Assembly (NCBI RefSeq): GCF_014199435.1
Contig: NZ_JACIJP010000001.1
Span: forward strand, 558,001-622,000
Direction: 5' to 3'
Length of the DNA: 64,000 nucleotides
Source of the DNA: Sphingobium subterraneum
GTDB taxonomy: Bacteria; Pseudomonadota; Alphaproteobacteria; Sphingomonadales; Sphingomonadaceae
The notes under the pieces were generated by a model that made no database searches, was not told the DNA's origin, and saw nothing but the letters and a program-made list of their open reading frames with translations. The position numbers were made by a program, and so were the translations under genes. The first letter of the stretch is position 1. Each line of letters opens with the position of its first letter. Below are positions 8,835-17,822 of the stretch, in pieces.

Positions 8835-9540
8835 TCGCCCCTCGCCCTCCAGTACCGGTCAGCCCGGTTGGACTATAGTCAAATTCCAGTCGGCGACGGT
8901 AGCATTGCTCTTGCTGGCGTCGATTGTGGTTGCGGCCACCGCCCACGCCGCGACCTCGACGATCGGGCGCACCTGGCCGATCGTCGAACCCGATGCCCTC
9001 GCGGAAATCGAGGCGCAGACGGCAAAACTCCCGCCCGATCTGCGGGCGAAATATGGACCGCGCTCATCCTGGTCGGCAATGAAATCAGCAAGCCTTGCAC
9101 TCGCGACAAAGAGCCAGACCCGGTACGTCGTGCCATTCTACACGCTCGACACTGAAATCCGCCTGCCGACGGGCGAACTGCTTTATCCCAAAGGCTATAC
9201 GTTCAATCCACTGAGCTATGTCACGCTGCCGCAGCGGTTGGTAGTCGTCCATCCGCGCGATCTTGGCTGGGCGCTGAAGACTGCACGTCTTACCGATTTC
9301 ATCCTGCTGGCGGCGGGCAGCGCGCGGGACGATGACGCGATCACGCTCTCGGAGCGGACGGGCCGCGCGATGTTCATCCTTGAGGAAAGGGTCAAGGACC
9401 GGCTGAACCTCACCGTCGCCCCCGTGATCATCGCGCAGGTCGGAGCAAAGCTCGAACTCACCGAAGTCCGGCTCGACCGGATGTCGCGCGGCCCGGTCGT
9501 TCCGCCGACGTCCGGCACACAGCGGAGAGAGGCGCCATGA
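8824..9540 (+). CDS. traW: TraW, periplasmic pilus assembly protein
   Basis: Periplasmic protein required for F-pilus assembly, which works with TraU and TrbC. The chosen ATG gives 238 residues. A hydrophobic leader at about residues 23-42 ends near ATAHA. The mature N-terminus has the family-typical IGRTWPIVEPDALAEIE stretch. The core includes FNPLSYVTLPQRLVVV and a TERTGR-like segment. It overlaps traU by 4 bp, the usual W-U gene order. Confidence 0.92.
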   Translation: MPGNRPSPSSTGQPGWTIVKFQSATVALLLLASIVVAATAHAATSTIGRTWPIVEPDALAEIEAQTAKLPPDLRAKYGPRSSWSAMKSASLALATKSQTRYVVPFYTLDTEIRLPTGELLYPKGYTFNPLSYVTLPQRLVVVHPRDLGWALKTARLTDFILLAAGSARDDDAITLSERTGRAMFILEERVKDRLNLTVAPVIIAQVGAKLELTEVRLDRMSRGPVVPPTSGTQRREAP

Positions 9541-10553
9541 CATCATGTCTCAGGAAATGGCGCAATGCCTCCGCCGCACTGCTGCTCGCTGGCCTTGCGC
9601 CCATCGCACCGGCGCATGCGTCCTCCTGCCCGGCGGGCACCGTGTTCAATCCGATCACCAAGGTGCGCTGGACCTGCATCTTCCCGATTACCATCGGCGG
9701 GGTGCGGGTCGGCACCTTCGACAAACTCTCGAAAGAGCTGGATGCCCAGTCCTCGTCCAAACCCTTATGCGCCTGCCGCAAGGGCGCAACCTTCTGGTTC
9801 GGGGTGAAGGTCAGCTTCTGGTCGCCCAACCGCATGATCGACGTCGTCACCGAACCAGGCTGCATGATGGCGCTGGGCGCCGATCTGATGCCAACCCATG
9901 GCAAGCTCCAGGGTTCGCAGAGTTCCATCTCTGACGGCACCAATACCCGCAAGATGTTCGCGCAGATGCATTATTATATCTCGCCGGTCTGGGCGATGCT
10001 CGACATGTTTACTGACCTCCCTTGCCTGGAAGACAATGGTTTCGACGTTGCCATGATCACCGAAATCCTGCCGACCTGGCAGTCGGGAACTTTGGGCGCG
10101 ATCATTCAGCCGGAGGGCATATTGTTCGGCAATCCCGCCGCGGGGCTCGCCTGCATGGCGGATAGCGCTGCGGCGGCGGCAGGCAAGGTCATCGATCCGC
10201 TGTTCTGGTGCATGGGCAGTTGGGGCGCAACCTATCCGGTCGCGGGCGACATTCATTTTGACGATAGTGTCGAAGCCTGGGCAGGGCTTGCCGCGCGCGG
10301 TACGTTTATGATGGGACGCCTGGGTGCACTCACCATTTCATCGTCCGATGGTTGTTCGTTCTTGCCCCAGCCGATCTGGACCAAGTCGCGCTACAAGCTG
10401 CAGATCATGGAGCCTGTGAAGGGCGGCAAGTGCGTCAATATCGGCCGCCCCGGTGCACTCTGGTCGAGCGCCAAACATGCACCGGGCCAGGACAACGCCC
10501 AGTTCATGCTCTTCGAGAAGGTGATCTGCTGTGCCGGGATTCCGGTGCCATGA
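9537..10553 (+). CDS. traU: TraU, periplasmic mating-pair/pilus protein
   Basis: Cysteine-rich periplasmic protein of F-type systems. The 338-residue product has a signal peptide (to about residue 29, APAHA). Conserved TraU segments follow: CPAGTVFNPITKVRWTCIFP near the mature N-terminus and FWSPNRMIDVVTEPGCM in the middle. There are many cysteines, which fits with the DsbC and TraF-type proteins in this operon. Length equals F TraU (about 330). It overlaps traW and the following small gene by 4 bp each. Confidence 0.95.
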   Translation: MTSCLRKWRNASAALLLAGLAPIAPAHASSCPAGTVFNPITKVRWTCIFPITIGGVRVGTFDKLSKELDAQSSSKPLCACRKGATFWFGVKVSFWSPNRMIDVVTEPGCMMALGADLMPTHGKLQGSQSSISDGTNTRKMFAQMHYYISPVWAMLDMFTDLPCLEDNGFDVAMITEILPTWQSGTLGAIIQPEGILFGNPAAGLACMADSAAAAAGKVIDPLFWCMGSWGATYPVAGDIHFDDSVEAWAGLAARGTFMMGRLGALTISSSDGCSFLPQPIWTKSRYKLQIMEPVKGGKCVNIGRPGALWSSAKHAPGQDNAQFMLFEKVICCAGIPVP

Positions 10554-10897
10554 ACAGTGTCACCTTCACCTCCATTTGCAAACGTCTCGCGCAAACCCTG
10601 GCCAAGCTACGGTCTGCCCGCCACAGCCAGCACGGCTGCCTGGGTGCGCACGGGACGGGAGCGGCGCCGCAAGCCCCCCGCGACGTCGCTCCAACACCGG
10701 TCAGCACGGCCACCATTCTACCGGATGCGTCCCCCCTCCCAGACGCTCCGGCAAGGATGAGGGCCGTGCTGGCCACCTTCGAGGGACAAGCTGCGTTCCG
10801 CTTCCTTGGGAACGCCAGCTCTCGGATGCATGCCGGCGAACTCTTTCGCCTGCGCAAAGGGTACCGGATCCTCGGTAATGAGAGGCTGCGCTCATGA
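10550..10897 (+). CDS. Hypothetical small protein between traU and traN
   Basis: Unrecognised 115-residue protein. The start ATG overlaps the traU stop and the stop overlaps the next ATG, both by 4 bp, so it is read as part of the operon. The N-terminal half is low-complexity (Ala/Pro/Thr-rich). The C-terminal third (RMRAVLATFEGQAAFRFLGN, then FRLRKGYRIL) looks like a folded segment. No signal peptide is evident. It occupies the place of trbC in the F order. TrbC is instead found further downstream here. Confidence 0.5.
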   Translation: MNSVTFTSICKRLAQTLAKLRSARHSQHGCLGAHGTGAAPQAPRDVAPTPVSTATILPDASPLPDAPARMRAVLATFEGQAAFRFLGNASSRMHAGELFRLRKGYRILGNERLRS

Positions 10898-12828
10898 GAT
10901 CGGCGACGCGCCTTCTCGCAGGTTTGGTCCTGATGCTGCCCACAGCGCTCGCGGCGCAGACGATGGACAGCCGCGCCCGTGCTGCGGCGCAGGCTGCGCA
11001 AGCCAAGAGCAGCGACAGCGATGCGCTGCTCCAGAATTATGTTACACCGGGCATGAGTGGGCAGCCCGTTACCACGGTCGATGGCACCAAAAATTTCACG
11101 CCGAAGCTTGCCTGCCAGAAAACCGCCAATCTTCTGGAAGTGCTGATCCAGCCTTCGGCGACCGGCGACATCGGGCTCGTCCGGATCAGCCGAGACAAGG
11201 ATCTGAACGGCAGTTTCGACAGCAGTTCGACGCTGCCGGTGCCCGTTTCGGGCATCTGCGCCAATGGCATCATCTCCTGCAGCCCTGGCACATGGAACCA
11301 GTGCCAATATTTCCACTGGGATCTCGACAGCGCGCAGAACCTTTCATTGACCCCGGTTGCCATGCCCGCACTGTCGGGCTGCGCCTGCATCAACAACAGT
11401 TGCGGCAGCAACCTCGTCTTTGCTAATCTCGCCACCATCCTCAAAGATCTGGGCGGCGGTATGGTCGGCGCGCTTACCACTGCCGATCCACGGATCGGTG
11501 TGGCGCAAGCGCGGATCAACGGCCCGGTGATCGACTATGTCGGCGCGCAGACCACCGCCTGTACGTCCAGTCCCACGATCGGCCAGACCGTCTATCGCGC
11601 TAATCCGGCGGCAATCCAGGGCGATGCGTTTGCGCTGTCGTCGACCAACCCGGTGTTTCAGGCGTTGGCGGCATCGCCCGCAGGCGCTGGCAAGGCGCAA
11701 CAGTTACGCGCCTGTACGATCACCCGCGAAGTGACGCTGAAGCAGCCAACGACCGACGATGTCATAGCGCGCACAGCCGGTGGATATGCCACCGTGCCTG
11801 GCGGTGGCGGTGCGGTCGATTTCCTGATGGGATCTCCCAATGACAATAGTTTGAACGGTGGCAGCTGCGGGCTGTTCGATTTCAGGATGACACTCCATGT
11901 CACGGATCCCGCCCGCCTGATATCGGTCACCTTGCCCATGTTTTATGCCGATGACTGGGCACAGGTGCGGATCGACGGCACGCTCATCGCTTATGGCCCG
12001 GGTGCATGGACAGGTCCTGGCTATCCCCCCGGAGCCTGCGAGACGCGGCGCACCAATTATTTCTGGCCCAACATCGATCTCAAACCCTGGCTTACCCAGG
12101 GCGACCATGAAATCTGGCTGCGCGCTGCAGTCGGCGGCGGCGGTGAAGCCTTCGCGCAGGTCCACGCCGATGTCGATACCAGTTGCACCACCACCGAACA
12201 GATCGTCGACCTGTGCGCGGGCTATGCCAGCGATCCCAAATGCCTGCTTTCGCAAGAGCAGGTCGATGGCGTCGAGACCGTCCGCAATGGTGTAGTGACG
12301 GGTCTCAAGCCACTCCCGCAGACCCGGCTGTTCGGCAATGCGACCTGCACGCTCTCGCTCGCTCGCCCGTTCTTCCAGCGCGACCGCATCTATGCCTGCG
12401 TAACCGAGAGTGCGGCTTTGCCCACGCCCGATCTCAGCCGCGGCGCCTGGATCATCGACCATTCAACCGCAACCCTGCTTGCAGACCGTACGCAGGCAAA
12501 GGACGGCAGCATCACCACCACGACCCGTCCCTTCGCGCTGCCCGCCCAAAGCCCGGTGCCAGCCTGCGAAGCGATCTGCAAAACGCGCGCGCCCAAGGTC
12601 AACACGGCGGCAGCGCCTGCGGGCCTCATTGCCAGCCAGCAGAATAACCCCAATGGGTTCGACACTTTCTATCATGCCTGCGATGACGCCAACCAATGTC
12701 CGGCAGGCCCGGGCGAGACGATCATCTCGGCCTGTGGCTGTCTCGACGATTTCCCCGAAGCCGTCGTCATGATGCAGACCGTCCGTCTCGCCGGCGCCGA
12801 CATGATCTGCACGAGTGCGGTGCCATGA
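10894..12828 (+). CDS. traN: TraN-like mating-pair stabilization protein, N-terminal/first part
   Basis: Secreted, cysteine-rich 644-residue protein with a signal peptide (residues 1-20). Repeated Cys motifs include SGCACINNSCGSN at about residues 165-177 and CEAICKTRAP near residue 550. It corresponds in position and cysteine pattern to the N-terminal and central parts of TraN, the outer-membrane receptor-recognition protein. It lacks the conserved TraN C-terminal Cys block, which is encoded in the following gene. The 4-bp ATGA overlap between the two suggests coupled synthesis. A calcium-binding-like or lectin-like middle region (residues about 330-430) is a guess. Confidence 0.75.
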   Translation: MRSATRLLAGLVLMLPTALAAQTMDSRARAAAQAAQAKSSDSDALLQNYVTPGMSGQPVTTVDGTKNFTPKLACQKTANLLEVLIQPSATGDIGLVRISRDKDLNGSFDSSSTLPVPVSGICANGIISCSPGTWNQCQYFHWDLDSAQNLSLTPVAMPALSGCACINNSCGSNLVFANLATILKDLGGGMVGALTTADPRIGVAQARINGPVIDYVGAQTTACTSSPTIGQTVYRANPAAIQGDAFALSSTNPVFQALAASPAGAGKAQQLRACTITREVTLKQPTTDDVIARTAGGYATVPGGGGAVDFLMGSPNDNSLNGGSCGLFDFRMTLHVTDPARLISVTLPMFYADDWAQVRIDGTLIAYGPGAWTGPGYPPGACETRRTNYFWPNIDLKPWLTQGDHEIWLRAAVGGGGEAFAQVHADVDTSCTTTEQIVDLCAGYASDPKCLLSQEQVDGVETVRNGVVTGLKPLPQTRLFGNATCTLSLARPFFQRDRIYACVTESAALPTPDLSRGAWIIDHSTATLLADRTQAKDGSITTTTRPFALPAQSPVPACEAICKTRAPKVNTAAAPAGLIASQQNNPNGFDTFYHACDDANQCPAGPGETIISACGCLDDFPEAVVMMQTVRLAGADMICTSAVP

Positions 12829-13910
12829 AGCGCCTGTGCATGATCCTTGCCCTGATTTTAGCCACGGCCCTTGCTGGCGCCGTGCCCACCTATGCCCAAC
12901 AGATATGCGCCGCCGATTTGAACGGCAATGGCGACGCCACCGATCCCGGCGAAACGGCCAGTTGCCTGCCGACGCAAAACGGGAGTTTCCAGTGTCCACT
13001 CCAGCAGATTGCCTGCACCGTCACTGCACCGGGCAGCGATGTCTGCCCCGTGGGTGCCCAATATCCGTGCGAAGCGCCAGCCTCGGGCGGTACGCCGACC
13101 TGTTCGCCCAACGCCTGTCAGGATACCGGCGCTACGCCGATCGTCGACACGCCGCCGATGAGCGATCCCGGCGTCCCTGCCGACGGCGCGGTCGATGCCA
13201 ATGGCAACTGCCTTGCCAATATCGAGATCTTCGCCGGACGCGCGATGCGCTGCCGTCCGCCCGGCCTGCGCAACACCTTCCAGAATTGCTGCAAGGACAA
13301 GGGCAAGATCGTGAAGGATGGGATGGGTTCCTCCATCTCCTCGCTCGGCACCAAGATCGCGGTCGCGAAAGGCGTGCTCATCGGTATGAAGGCGGCCTAT
13401 GCCGCGTTCCAGGCCGGCGCGACCGCAGGCCAGGCAGCGAGCGCCGGCGCCAACGCGATCATCGCCGGGATCGATCCGACCTCGATTGCGATCAGCCTTG
13501 CGATCAATTTCATGATCGAGGTGTTGCTGCAGGGCTGCGACCAGGAGGATATGGAAACCGGCATGCTCCGCGGCTCCGGCATGTGCCACGAAATCGGCAG
13601 CTATTGCACGGCGAAGATCCTCGGCATCTGCATCCAGAAGGCCAAAGGTCATTGCTGCTTCAACACCGAACTGGGGCGTATCATTCAGGAACAGGGCCGA
13701 CCTCAACTCATCAGTTTCAACGGTATTGGCTGGGGTACGCCCAAAGCGCCCTATTGCCGGGGTTTTACACCAGACGAGTTCCAGGCGCTCGATTTCTCGA
13801 AGATGGACCTTTCCGAATATTATGCCGACATCGAGGCGCGCACCCAGGGACAAATCCAGATCGACATGGAGGGCAGGATCAATGCCTATATGCAAACCGT
13901 CCAGCCCTGA
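12825..13910 (+). CDS. traN: TraN-like protein, C-terminal/second part
   Basis: Secreted 361-residue cysteine-rich protein with its own signal peptide (to about residue 24, PTYAQ). The C-terminal half contains the conserved TraN signature: CHEIGSYC, CIQKAKGHCCFNTELGRIIQ and a C-terminal FTPDEFQALDFSKMDLSEYY. The N-terminal half has calcium-loop-like DLNGNGDATDPGE. Together with the preceding gene it makes up the material of one long TraN. Whether the split is ancestral in this tra family or arose here cannot be told from one sequence. It overlaps the probable trbC start by 29 bp. Confidence 0.8.
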   Translation: MKRLCMILALILATALAGAVPTYAQQICAADLNGNGDATDPGETASCLPTQNGSFQCPLQQIACTVTAPGSDVCPVGAQYPCEAPASGGTPTCSPNACQDTGATPIVDTPPMSDPGVPADGAVDANGNCLANIEIFAGRAMRCRPPGLRNTFQNCCKDKGKIVKDGMGSSISSLGTKIAVAKGVLIGMKAAYAAFQAGATAGQAASAGANAIIAGIDPTSIAISLAINFMIEVLLQGCDQEDMETGMLRGSGMCHEIGSYCTAKILGICIQKAKGHCCFNTELGRIIQEQGRPQLISFNGIGWGTPKAPYCRGFTPDEFQALDFSKMDLSEYYADIEARTQGQIQIDMEGRINAYMQTVQP

Positions 13911-14925
13911 GGCCGTCGCAGATTTGGTTGATGCCGGGCTGCGGGCTGGCGCCGTCTGCGTTTCCGTTGCTCACGTACGGAAGGGTCGCTCCGTTGAAAC
14001 GAGGCGGGCACGCCGTTTCAAGGTTCTCGACGATAGCCATCCTCGAACCGGCCTGAGCCAGATCCGTGAGCTGTCAGCGACGATGATTTTGACGGCCCTT
14101 CTGTTCGCAGAGGGGCCAGCTATAGCGCAGGAGCGCGCATCGACACCGCCAACAAATGCCCGCGCAAGGGCGCAGCAGCAAGGCGATGCTGCGATGGAGC
14201 GAGTGAAAGACGCGATTGCGCGGCAGAAGGCGGCCACCGCCTCTGGCCCGACTGCCCTTCCCGCACTCCCCGACGAAGCGCAGCGCCGTGCGTTCGACGG
14301 GCTGCATCGACACGTCCCCTCACCTGCCATGGAAGCGCGCGCGCGCGCCGCATATAACAAGGGCAAGGATGGCTTTGCCGCCCAGCGCGAGGCGATGGCG
14401 AAGCGGTTACGCCAGGCTCTTGGGCTCGACGCTCCGGATATCCCGACCGTAACCAAGACTGCCGCGCCCGATGCATCGCATGGCTGGGTGCCGGTGCTGT
14501 TCGTCTCCTCCTCGATGCCGATAATGACACTGCGGACCTATGCGGGGCAACTCGAGAAAGCTGGCGGCGTGATGGCGTTTCGGGGGATGCCGGGCGGACT
14601 CACGAAAGTCGCGCCGATGGCGAAGCTTTCCGCCGAGATATTGCGGCTTGATGCCGGCTGCGATGGCCCCGCCTGCACGATGCGCAATGTCCAGCTGATC
14701 GTCGATCCGTTGCTGTTTCGCCAACACGGCGTCGATATGGTTCCGGCGCTTGGCCTGATCCCGGGGGATCCGACCCGGCCTTATTGCGAGCGTGACGATA
14801 CAAGCGCGACCGCAAGCCATATCGTCTACGGCGATGCCGCGCTTTCGGGAATGCTCGATGAATATGCCCGTTTGGGCGGAAAAGCGGAGGGACGCGATGC
14901 TCAAGCTCGCCTGGAACGCCGCTAG
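13882..14925 (+). CDS. trbC: TrbC, type-F conjugative pilus assembly protein
   Basis: Periplasmic protein of F-type assembly (Ftype_TrbC family). Diagnostic core: VPVLFVSSSMPIMTLRTYA followed by VMAFRGMPGGL and NVQLIVDPLLFRQHGVDMVP, the thioredoxin-like TrbC fold without active cysteines. The start is uncertain. The ATG at 13882 has a GGAGGG sequence about 9 bases upstream and gives 347 residues, but it places the only signal-like segment (MILTALLFAEGPAIAQ) at about residue 68. The ATG at 14083 would make that segment N-terminal but lacks a good ribosome site. In F, trbC precedes traN; here it follows it. Confidence 0.85.
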   Translation: MPICKPSSPEAVADLVDAGLRAGAVCVSVAHVRKGRSVETRRARRFKVLDDSHPRTGLSQIRELSATMILTALLFAEGPAIAQERASTPPTNARARAQQQGDAAMERVKDAIARQKAATASGPTALPALPDEAQRRAFDGLHRHVPSPAMEARARAAYNKGKDGFAAQREAMAKRLRQALGLDAPDIPTVTKTAAPDASHGWVPVLFVSSSMPIMTLRTYAGQLEKAGGVMAFRGMPGGLTKVAPMAKLSAEILRLDAGCDGPACTMRNVQLIVDPLLFRQHGVDMVPALGLIPGDPTRPYCERDDTSATASHIVYGDAALSGMLDEYARLGGKAEGRDAQARLERR

Positions 14926-15505
14926 GGGTCTCTGGCCCGAGGTGAAGCTGCTGCCGCTTCGCGCCGCTGTCGCGCTCGGGAGTTCGGGACTGGGACAGCC
15001 GGTTCGCCCTGCCCAGCTTTGGAAGGCTTACGCCATCGTGCTGCCGGTCGGCTTCGCCGCTACCTGGGCGATCCCGCAACTCATCTGGGTGATGAGCCCC
15101 TCGATCGATGCGGTCGCGGTGCGCCCTGCTGCGGGGCCGATCCGCAAGGGCGATTTCGTGATGTTTCTGCTCTCGCATCCGCTCGCCGGCCCAAAGCCGG
15201 TCAATGTCACCAAGCGGGCCTTGTGCCTGCCGGGTGAGCATATCGTGATGATCGAGAAGCCCTCAATGATGCCGGTGGCTCCACAAGGCGAGCGTGACGG
15301 ATATTATTACTGCAACGGGCACCTCCTCAATGTCAGCAAGGCTAATGGCCGCAATGGCCAGAAGCTCCAACATTGGCATCCAGTCCAGGCTACGATCCCG
15401 CAGGGGTTCGTCTTCGTCGGATCGGGTCATCCCGATGGGTTCGACAGCCGGTATTATGGACCGGTCGCGATCGGTCGCCTGACCCGCATGGAGAAGATTC
15501 TGTGA
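14897..15505 (+). CDS. S26-family signal peptidase of the transfer operon (TraF/TrhF type)
   Basis: Membrane peptidase like RP4 TraF, which processes or cyclises pilins. The ATG with GGAGG 5-6 bases upstream gives 202 residues. One membrane helix lies at about residues 39-57 (AYAIVLPVGFAATWAIPQLI). A Ser-containing MSPSID motif follows near residue 60, then KGDFVMF, and the Lys-containing VTKRALCLPGEHI at about residues 99-111, matching S26 boxes. The pilin candidate is at 1400-1714. It overlaps traF by 4 bp (GTGA). Confidence 0.85.
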   Translation: MLKLAWNAARGLWPEVKLLPLRAAVALGSSGLGQPVRPAQLWKAYAIVLPVGFAATWAIPQLIWVMSPSIDAVAVRPAAGPIRKGDFVMFLLSHPLAGPKPVNVTKRALCLPGEHIVMIEKPSMMPVAPQGERDGYYYCNGHLLNVSKANGRNGQKLQHWHPVQATIPQGFVFVGSGHPDGFDSRYYGPVAIGRLTRMEKIL

Positions 15506-16401
15506 GCATCCCTCCCTTCACGCGGACCGCGGTCATGCCGCTGCTGGCTCTGCTTGCCTGTACTGTCCCTGCTCACGCGCAATCTGGCCGCGAGCCTTCG
15601 AAGCAAGGCTATTGGTGGTATGCGCCGTTACCCAGACCAAAAAAATCTGATGCCCCTGACCCCGATGCGCTCGTCAAACCCATGATCCCGCCGATGGTCG
15701 AGCTCGCGACATGGACGCCGCCCAAAATCCGCAAGCTGATCGAGCAGCAGCGCGACTATGCCGCGACGGTGCTCACGATCGATGCGGTCGCCGACTTCTG
15801 GCGGCTTGAGGATTTTGCGCGCAGGAAGGCCCGCGCCTTCGCGGGGTTGACGCAGATCGCCATGTTGCAGAATCCCGAACTCAATTCCAAATCCGCCAAT
15901 CCGATGGTCGGCGACGCCCGCGCGGAATTGACCGCCTACAAGGACGATGTTCGCCGCTCGTACCTGCGCGCCCATGGAAACGAGTTTGCGCTGGTCATGT
16001 TCTCAAGGAACTCCTGCGGCTATTGCCGGGTCGAATGGCCAATCGTTCAGCGCTTTCAGGACGAAATGGGCTGGCAGGTGACGCTGATGGACATCGACCG
16101 GCATCCCGATGTCGGGCAACGCTTCGGGGTCGAGGTGACGCCCACCACCATGATCATCCGGCGCAACAGCCGCCAGCATATGGTGATCGCCGCCGGGGTC
16201 GAGACCTATCCCAATCTCGCGCAGATGGCCTATCAGGCGGTGAAGCTCCTGACCGGCGACATCCGCCCCGAACAGTTCATGACCGGCGCCGGCGAGGAAG
16301 ACGGGTTCTTCGATGCGCTCGCGAACGGCCCGGTGTCGGCGAGCGATCCACGGGTGATCGGCGGCGATCTGGTGACAACCGGACTGGAGCCGAAGCCGTG
16401 A
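15502..16401 (+). CDS. traF: TraF, thioredoxin-like conjugative assembly protein (F-type)
   Basis: Periplasmic protein needed for F-pilus assembly. The GTG overlapping the previous stop gives 299 residues. A signal peptide runs to about residue 26 (VPAHAQ), followed by the TraF-typical GYWWYAPLP and a thioredoxin fold with SCGYC at about residues 171-175. F TraF lacks the CXXC motif, whereas many alphaproteobacterial versions keep it. The gene ends 41 bp before an antisense toxin gene that interrupts the operon. Confidence 0.9.
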   Translation: MSIPPFTRTAVMPLLALLACTVPAHAQSGREPSKQGYWWYAPLPRPKKSDAPDPDALVKPMIPPMVELATWTPPKIRKLIEQQRDYAATVLTIDAVADFWRLEDFARRKARAFAGLTQIAMLQNPELNSKSANPMVGDARAELTAYKDDVRRSYLRAHGNEFALVMFSRNSCGYCRVEWPIVQRFQDEMGWQVTLMDIDRHPDVGQRFGVEVTPTTMIIRRNSRQHMVIAAGVETYPNLAQMAYQAVKLLTGDIRPEQFMTGAGEEDGFFDALANGPVSASDPRVIGGDLVTTGLEPKP

Positions 16402-16442
16402 ACCGAACGTCCGTGATCTATGCAATAGATTGCACCGTGCCT

Positions 16443-16841
16443 TTATTGCGGCAGCATTACGTTCGCGCCTTGCTGTTCCAGCAACGCGATTGCCTTGCGG
16501 TCGAACGAGGCAAAAGTATCTCCGCCAAGCCATTGGCCATTATGGGCAATCACACCATCAGTGAAGTCGCCGCCTGCATCGAGCAGAGCCAGGCCGGCCT
16601 CGGTCATAGGATGGTCCATGACGACATTGTCCGCAGCAACCAGAGTGCGAATGACCTTGCCAATCTCTGCGGCACCAAAATTGTAGATGCGTCCAAGCAC
16701 CCAGCACAATTCGCACAATGCCATGGCCGGGATTGCGACGAGTTCCGCGTCCGCCAGCAACCGTTCGGCAATCTGGGTCTGTTGCGGATCGTCTGCAGTG
16801 ATCGCGCGCACGAGAACATTGGTGTCGACGGCGATCTTCAC
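16443..16841 (-). CDS. PIN-domain toxin (VapC-like)
   Basis: Probable ribonuclease toxin of a type II toxin-antitoxin pair. The 132-residue PIN domain shows the acidic metal-binding residues: Asp6 in AVDTNVLVR, Glu44 in ALCELCW, Asp95 in FTDGVIAH and a C-terminal Asp in FASFDRKA. The start overlaps the stop of the AbrB-type antitoxin gene by 4 bp. It lies on the opposite strand inside the plus-strand tra operon, between traF and a thioredoxin-fold gene, an unusual site. Transcription would oppose that of the operon. Confidence 0.88.
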   Translation of the reverse strand: MKIAVDTNVLVRAITADDPQQTQIAERLLADAELVAIPAMALCELCWVLGRIYNFGAAEIGKVIRTLVAADNVVMDHPMTEAGLALLDAGGDFTDGVIAHNGQWLGGDTFASFDRKAIALLEQQGANVMLPQ

Positions 16842-17110
16842 AGTTGCCCGGCCCAGCCCCTTGCAATCACCTCGTTCATCTCTTCAATCGAAATCGACCG
16901 CTGCCCTTCTCGTTTCAGCATGCCAAAAACGTCGGAGATTTTCCCAGTTCGCTGGGCGGCTCGAACAGTGATGGAGCCACCGGGTGTTTTGTGGATCTCG
17001 ACCTTTTGGCCGGGCGTGACGCCGAGATGCTGGAGCAATTCCTTCTTCAACGTGATCTGCCCTTTGGCGGTAACGGTCAGTGCATTGCTATTGGACATGG
17101 GCGCATTCAT
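16838..17110 (-). CDS. AbrB/MazE-type antitoxin
   Basis: Probable antitoxin partner of the adjacent PIN toxin. The 90-residue protein has a SpoVT-AbrB DNA-binding fold at about residues 10-50, with VTAKGQITLKKELLQHLGV as the swapped-hairpin signature. A C-terminal toxin-binding tail includes RSISIEEMNEVIARGWAG. An AAGGAG Shine-Dalgarno sequence sits 8 bases before the ATG. It would autoregulate from the AT-richer stretch just upstream (about 17111-17180), which also contains the start region of the next tra gene. Confidence 0.85.
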   Translation of the reverse strand: MNAPMSNSNALTVTAKGQITLKKELLQHLGVTPGQKVEIHKTPGGSITVRAAQRTGKISDVFGMLKREGQRSISIEEMNEVIARGWAGQL

Positions 17111-17179
17111 GACGACGCTCCTTTTGATTCGAAAGGTAATGATTTTTCACATTACTTTCAACCAAAAAGCAGTGCAGTC

Positions 17180-17761
17180 GTGAACACGCTTGTGCGCCTC
17201 ATCGGCATTCTCGGCCTCTTCACGGCGACCGGGACGCGCGTCGCCGCTCAGACAATCACGCGCGCAGAGGCCATGCGCGCCGCGATCCATCCAGTCGCAA
17301 ACGTGCCCGACATGCAGGCCTGGCTCGCCCGCGTACCGGTAACCCGCGATTTTCCGTCCGATTTTGCAATTGCTCTGCGCGGAGAAGCGCCAGCCTTCAT
17401 GATCGAGATGAGCACCGCGCCGGGCTGTGTGCCATGCGCGGACCTCTGGAGCAAACTAACCCGGTTGCGCGGCCAATATGGCTGGCAGGTTCGCACGATC
17501 TCCAGCGAGGAGGCGATGCTGCGCTCAGGAAGGCTGGGCCTCCCCTGGGTCGGTCATCCCGTCGCCTGGGTGCGCCCCATCAATGATCCCGACCGGACCA
17601 TTCCGATAGCGATCGGCACGGATCACACAGCGAACCTCGCGCGCAATCTCTATCTCGCCGCAAAGATGCTGACCGGGGTGCGGGTCGATGTCGGCGTGCG
17701 CGCATTGTCCAAGTTCACCGGAATTGTCGGGGCGGCCCGGCACTCCAGAACCGTTCGTTGA
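17180..17761 (+). CDS. Thioredoxin-fold periplasmic protein of the tra operon
   Basis: The GTG start gives 193 residues with a signal peptide (to about residue 24, TRVAAQ). A thioredoxin-like domain follows, with a CVPC motif at about residues 83-86 (STAPGCVPCADLW) and a cis-Pro-like LPWVGHPVAW. It resembles a shortened TraF/TrbB-type protein and may be a second redox protein for TraN/TraU/TraH. Its ribosome site is poor, and it is cut off from traF by the antisense toxin-antitoxin pair. It may depend on read-through or on a promoter in the 17110-17180 interval. Confidence 0.72.
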   Translation: MNTLVRLIGILGLFTATGTRVAAQTITRAEAMRAAIHPVANVPDMQAWLARVPVTRDFPSDFAIALRGEAPAFMIEMSTAPGCVPCADLWSKLTRLRGQYGWQVRTISSEEAMLRSGRLGLPWVGHPVAWVRPINDPDRTIPIAIGTDHTANLARNLYLAAKMLTGVRVDVGVRALSKFTGIVGAARHSRTVR

Positions 17762-17822
17762 AGGGGCCGTTCATGGCGGGCCGGTCCCTTCCCTCATCCC
17801 ACTACCCGGAAGGAAGCCCGCC

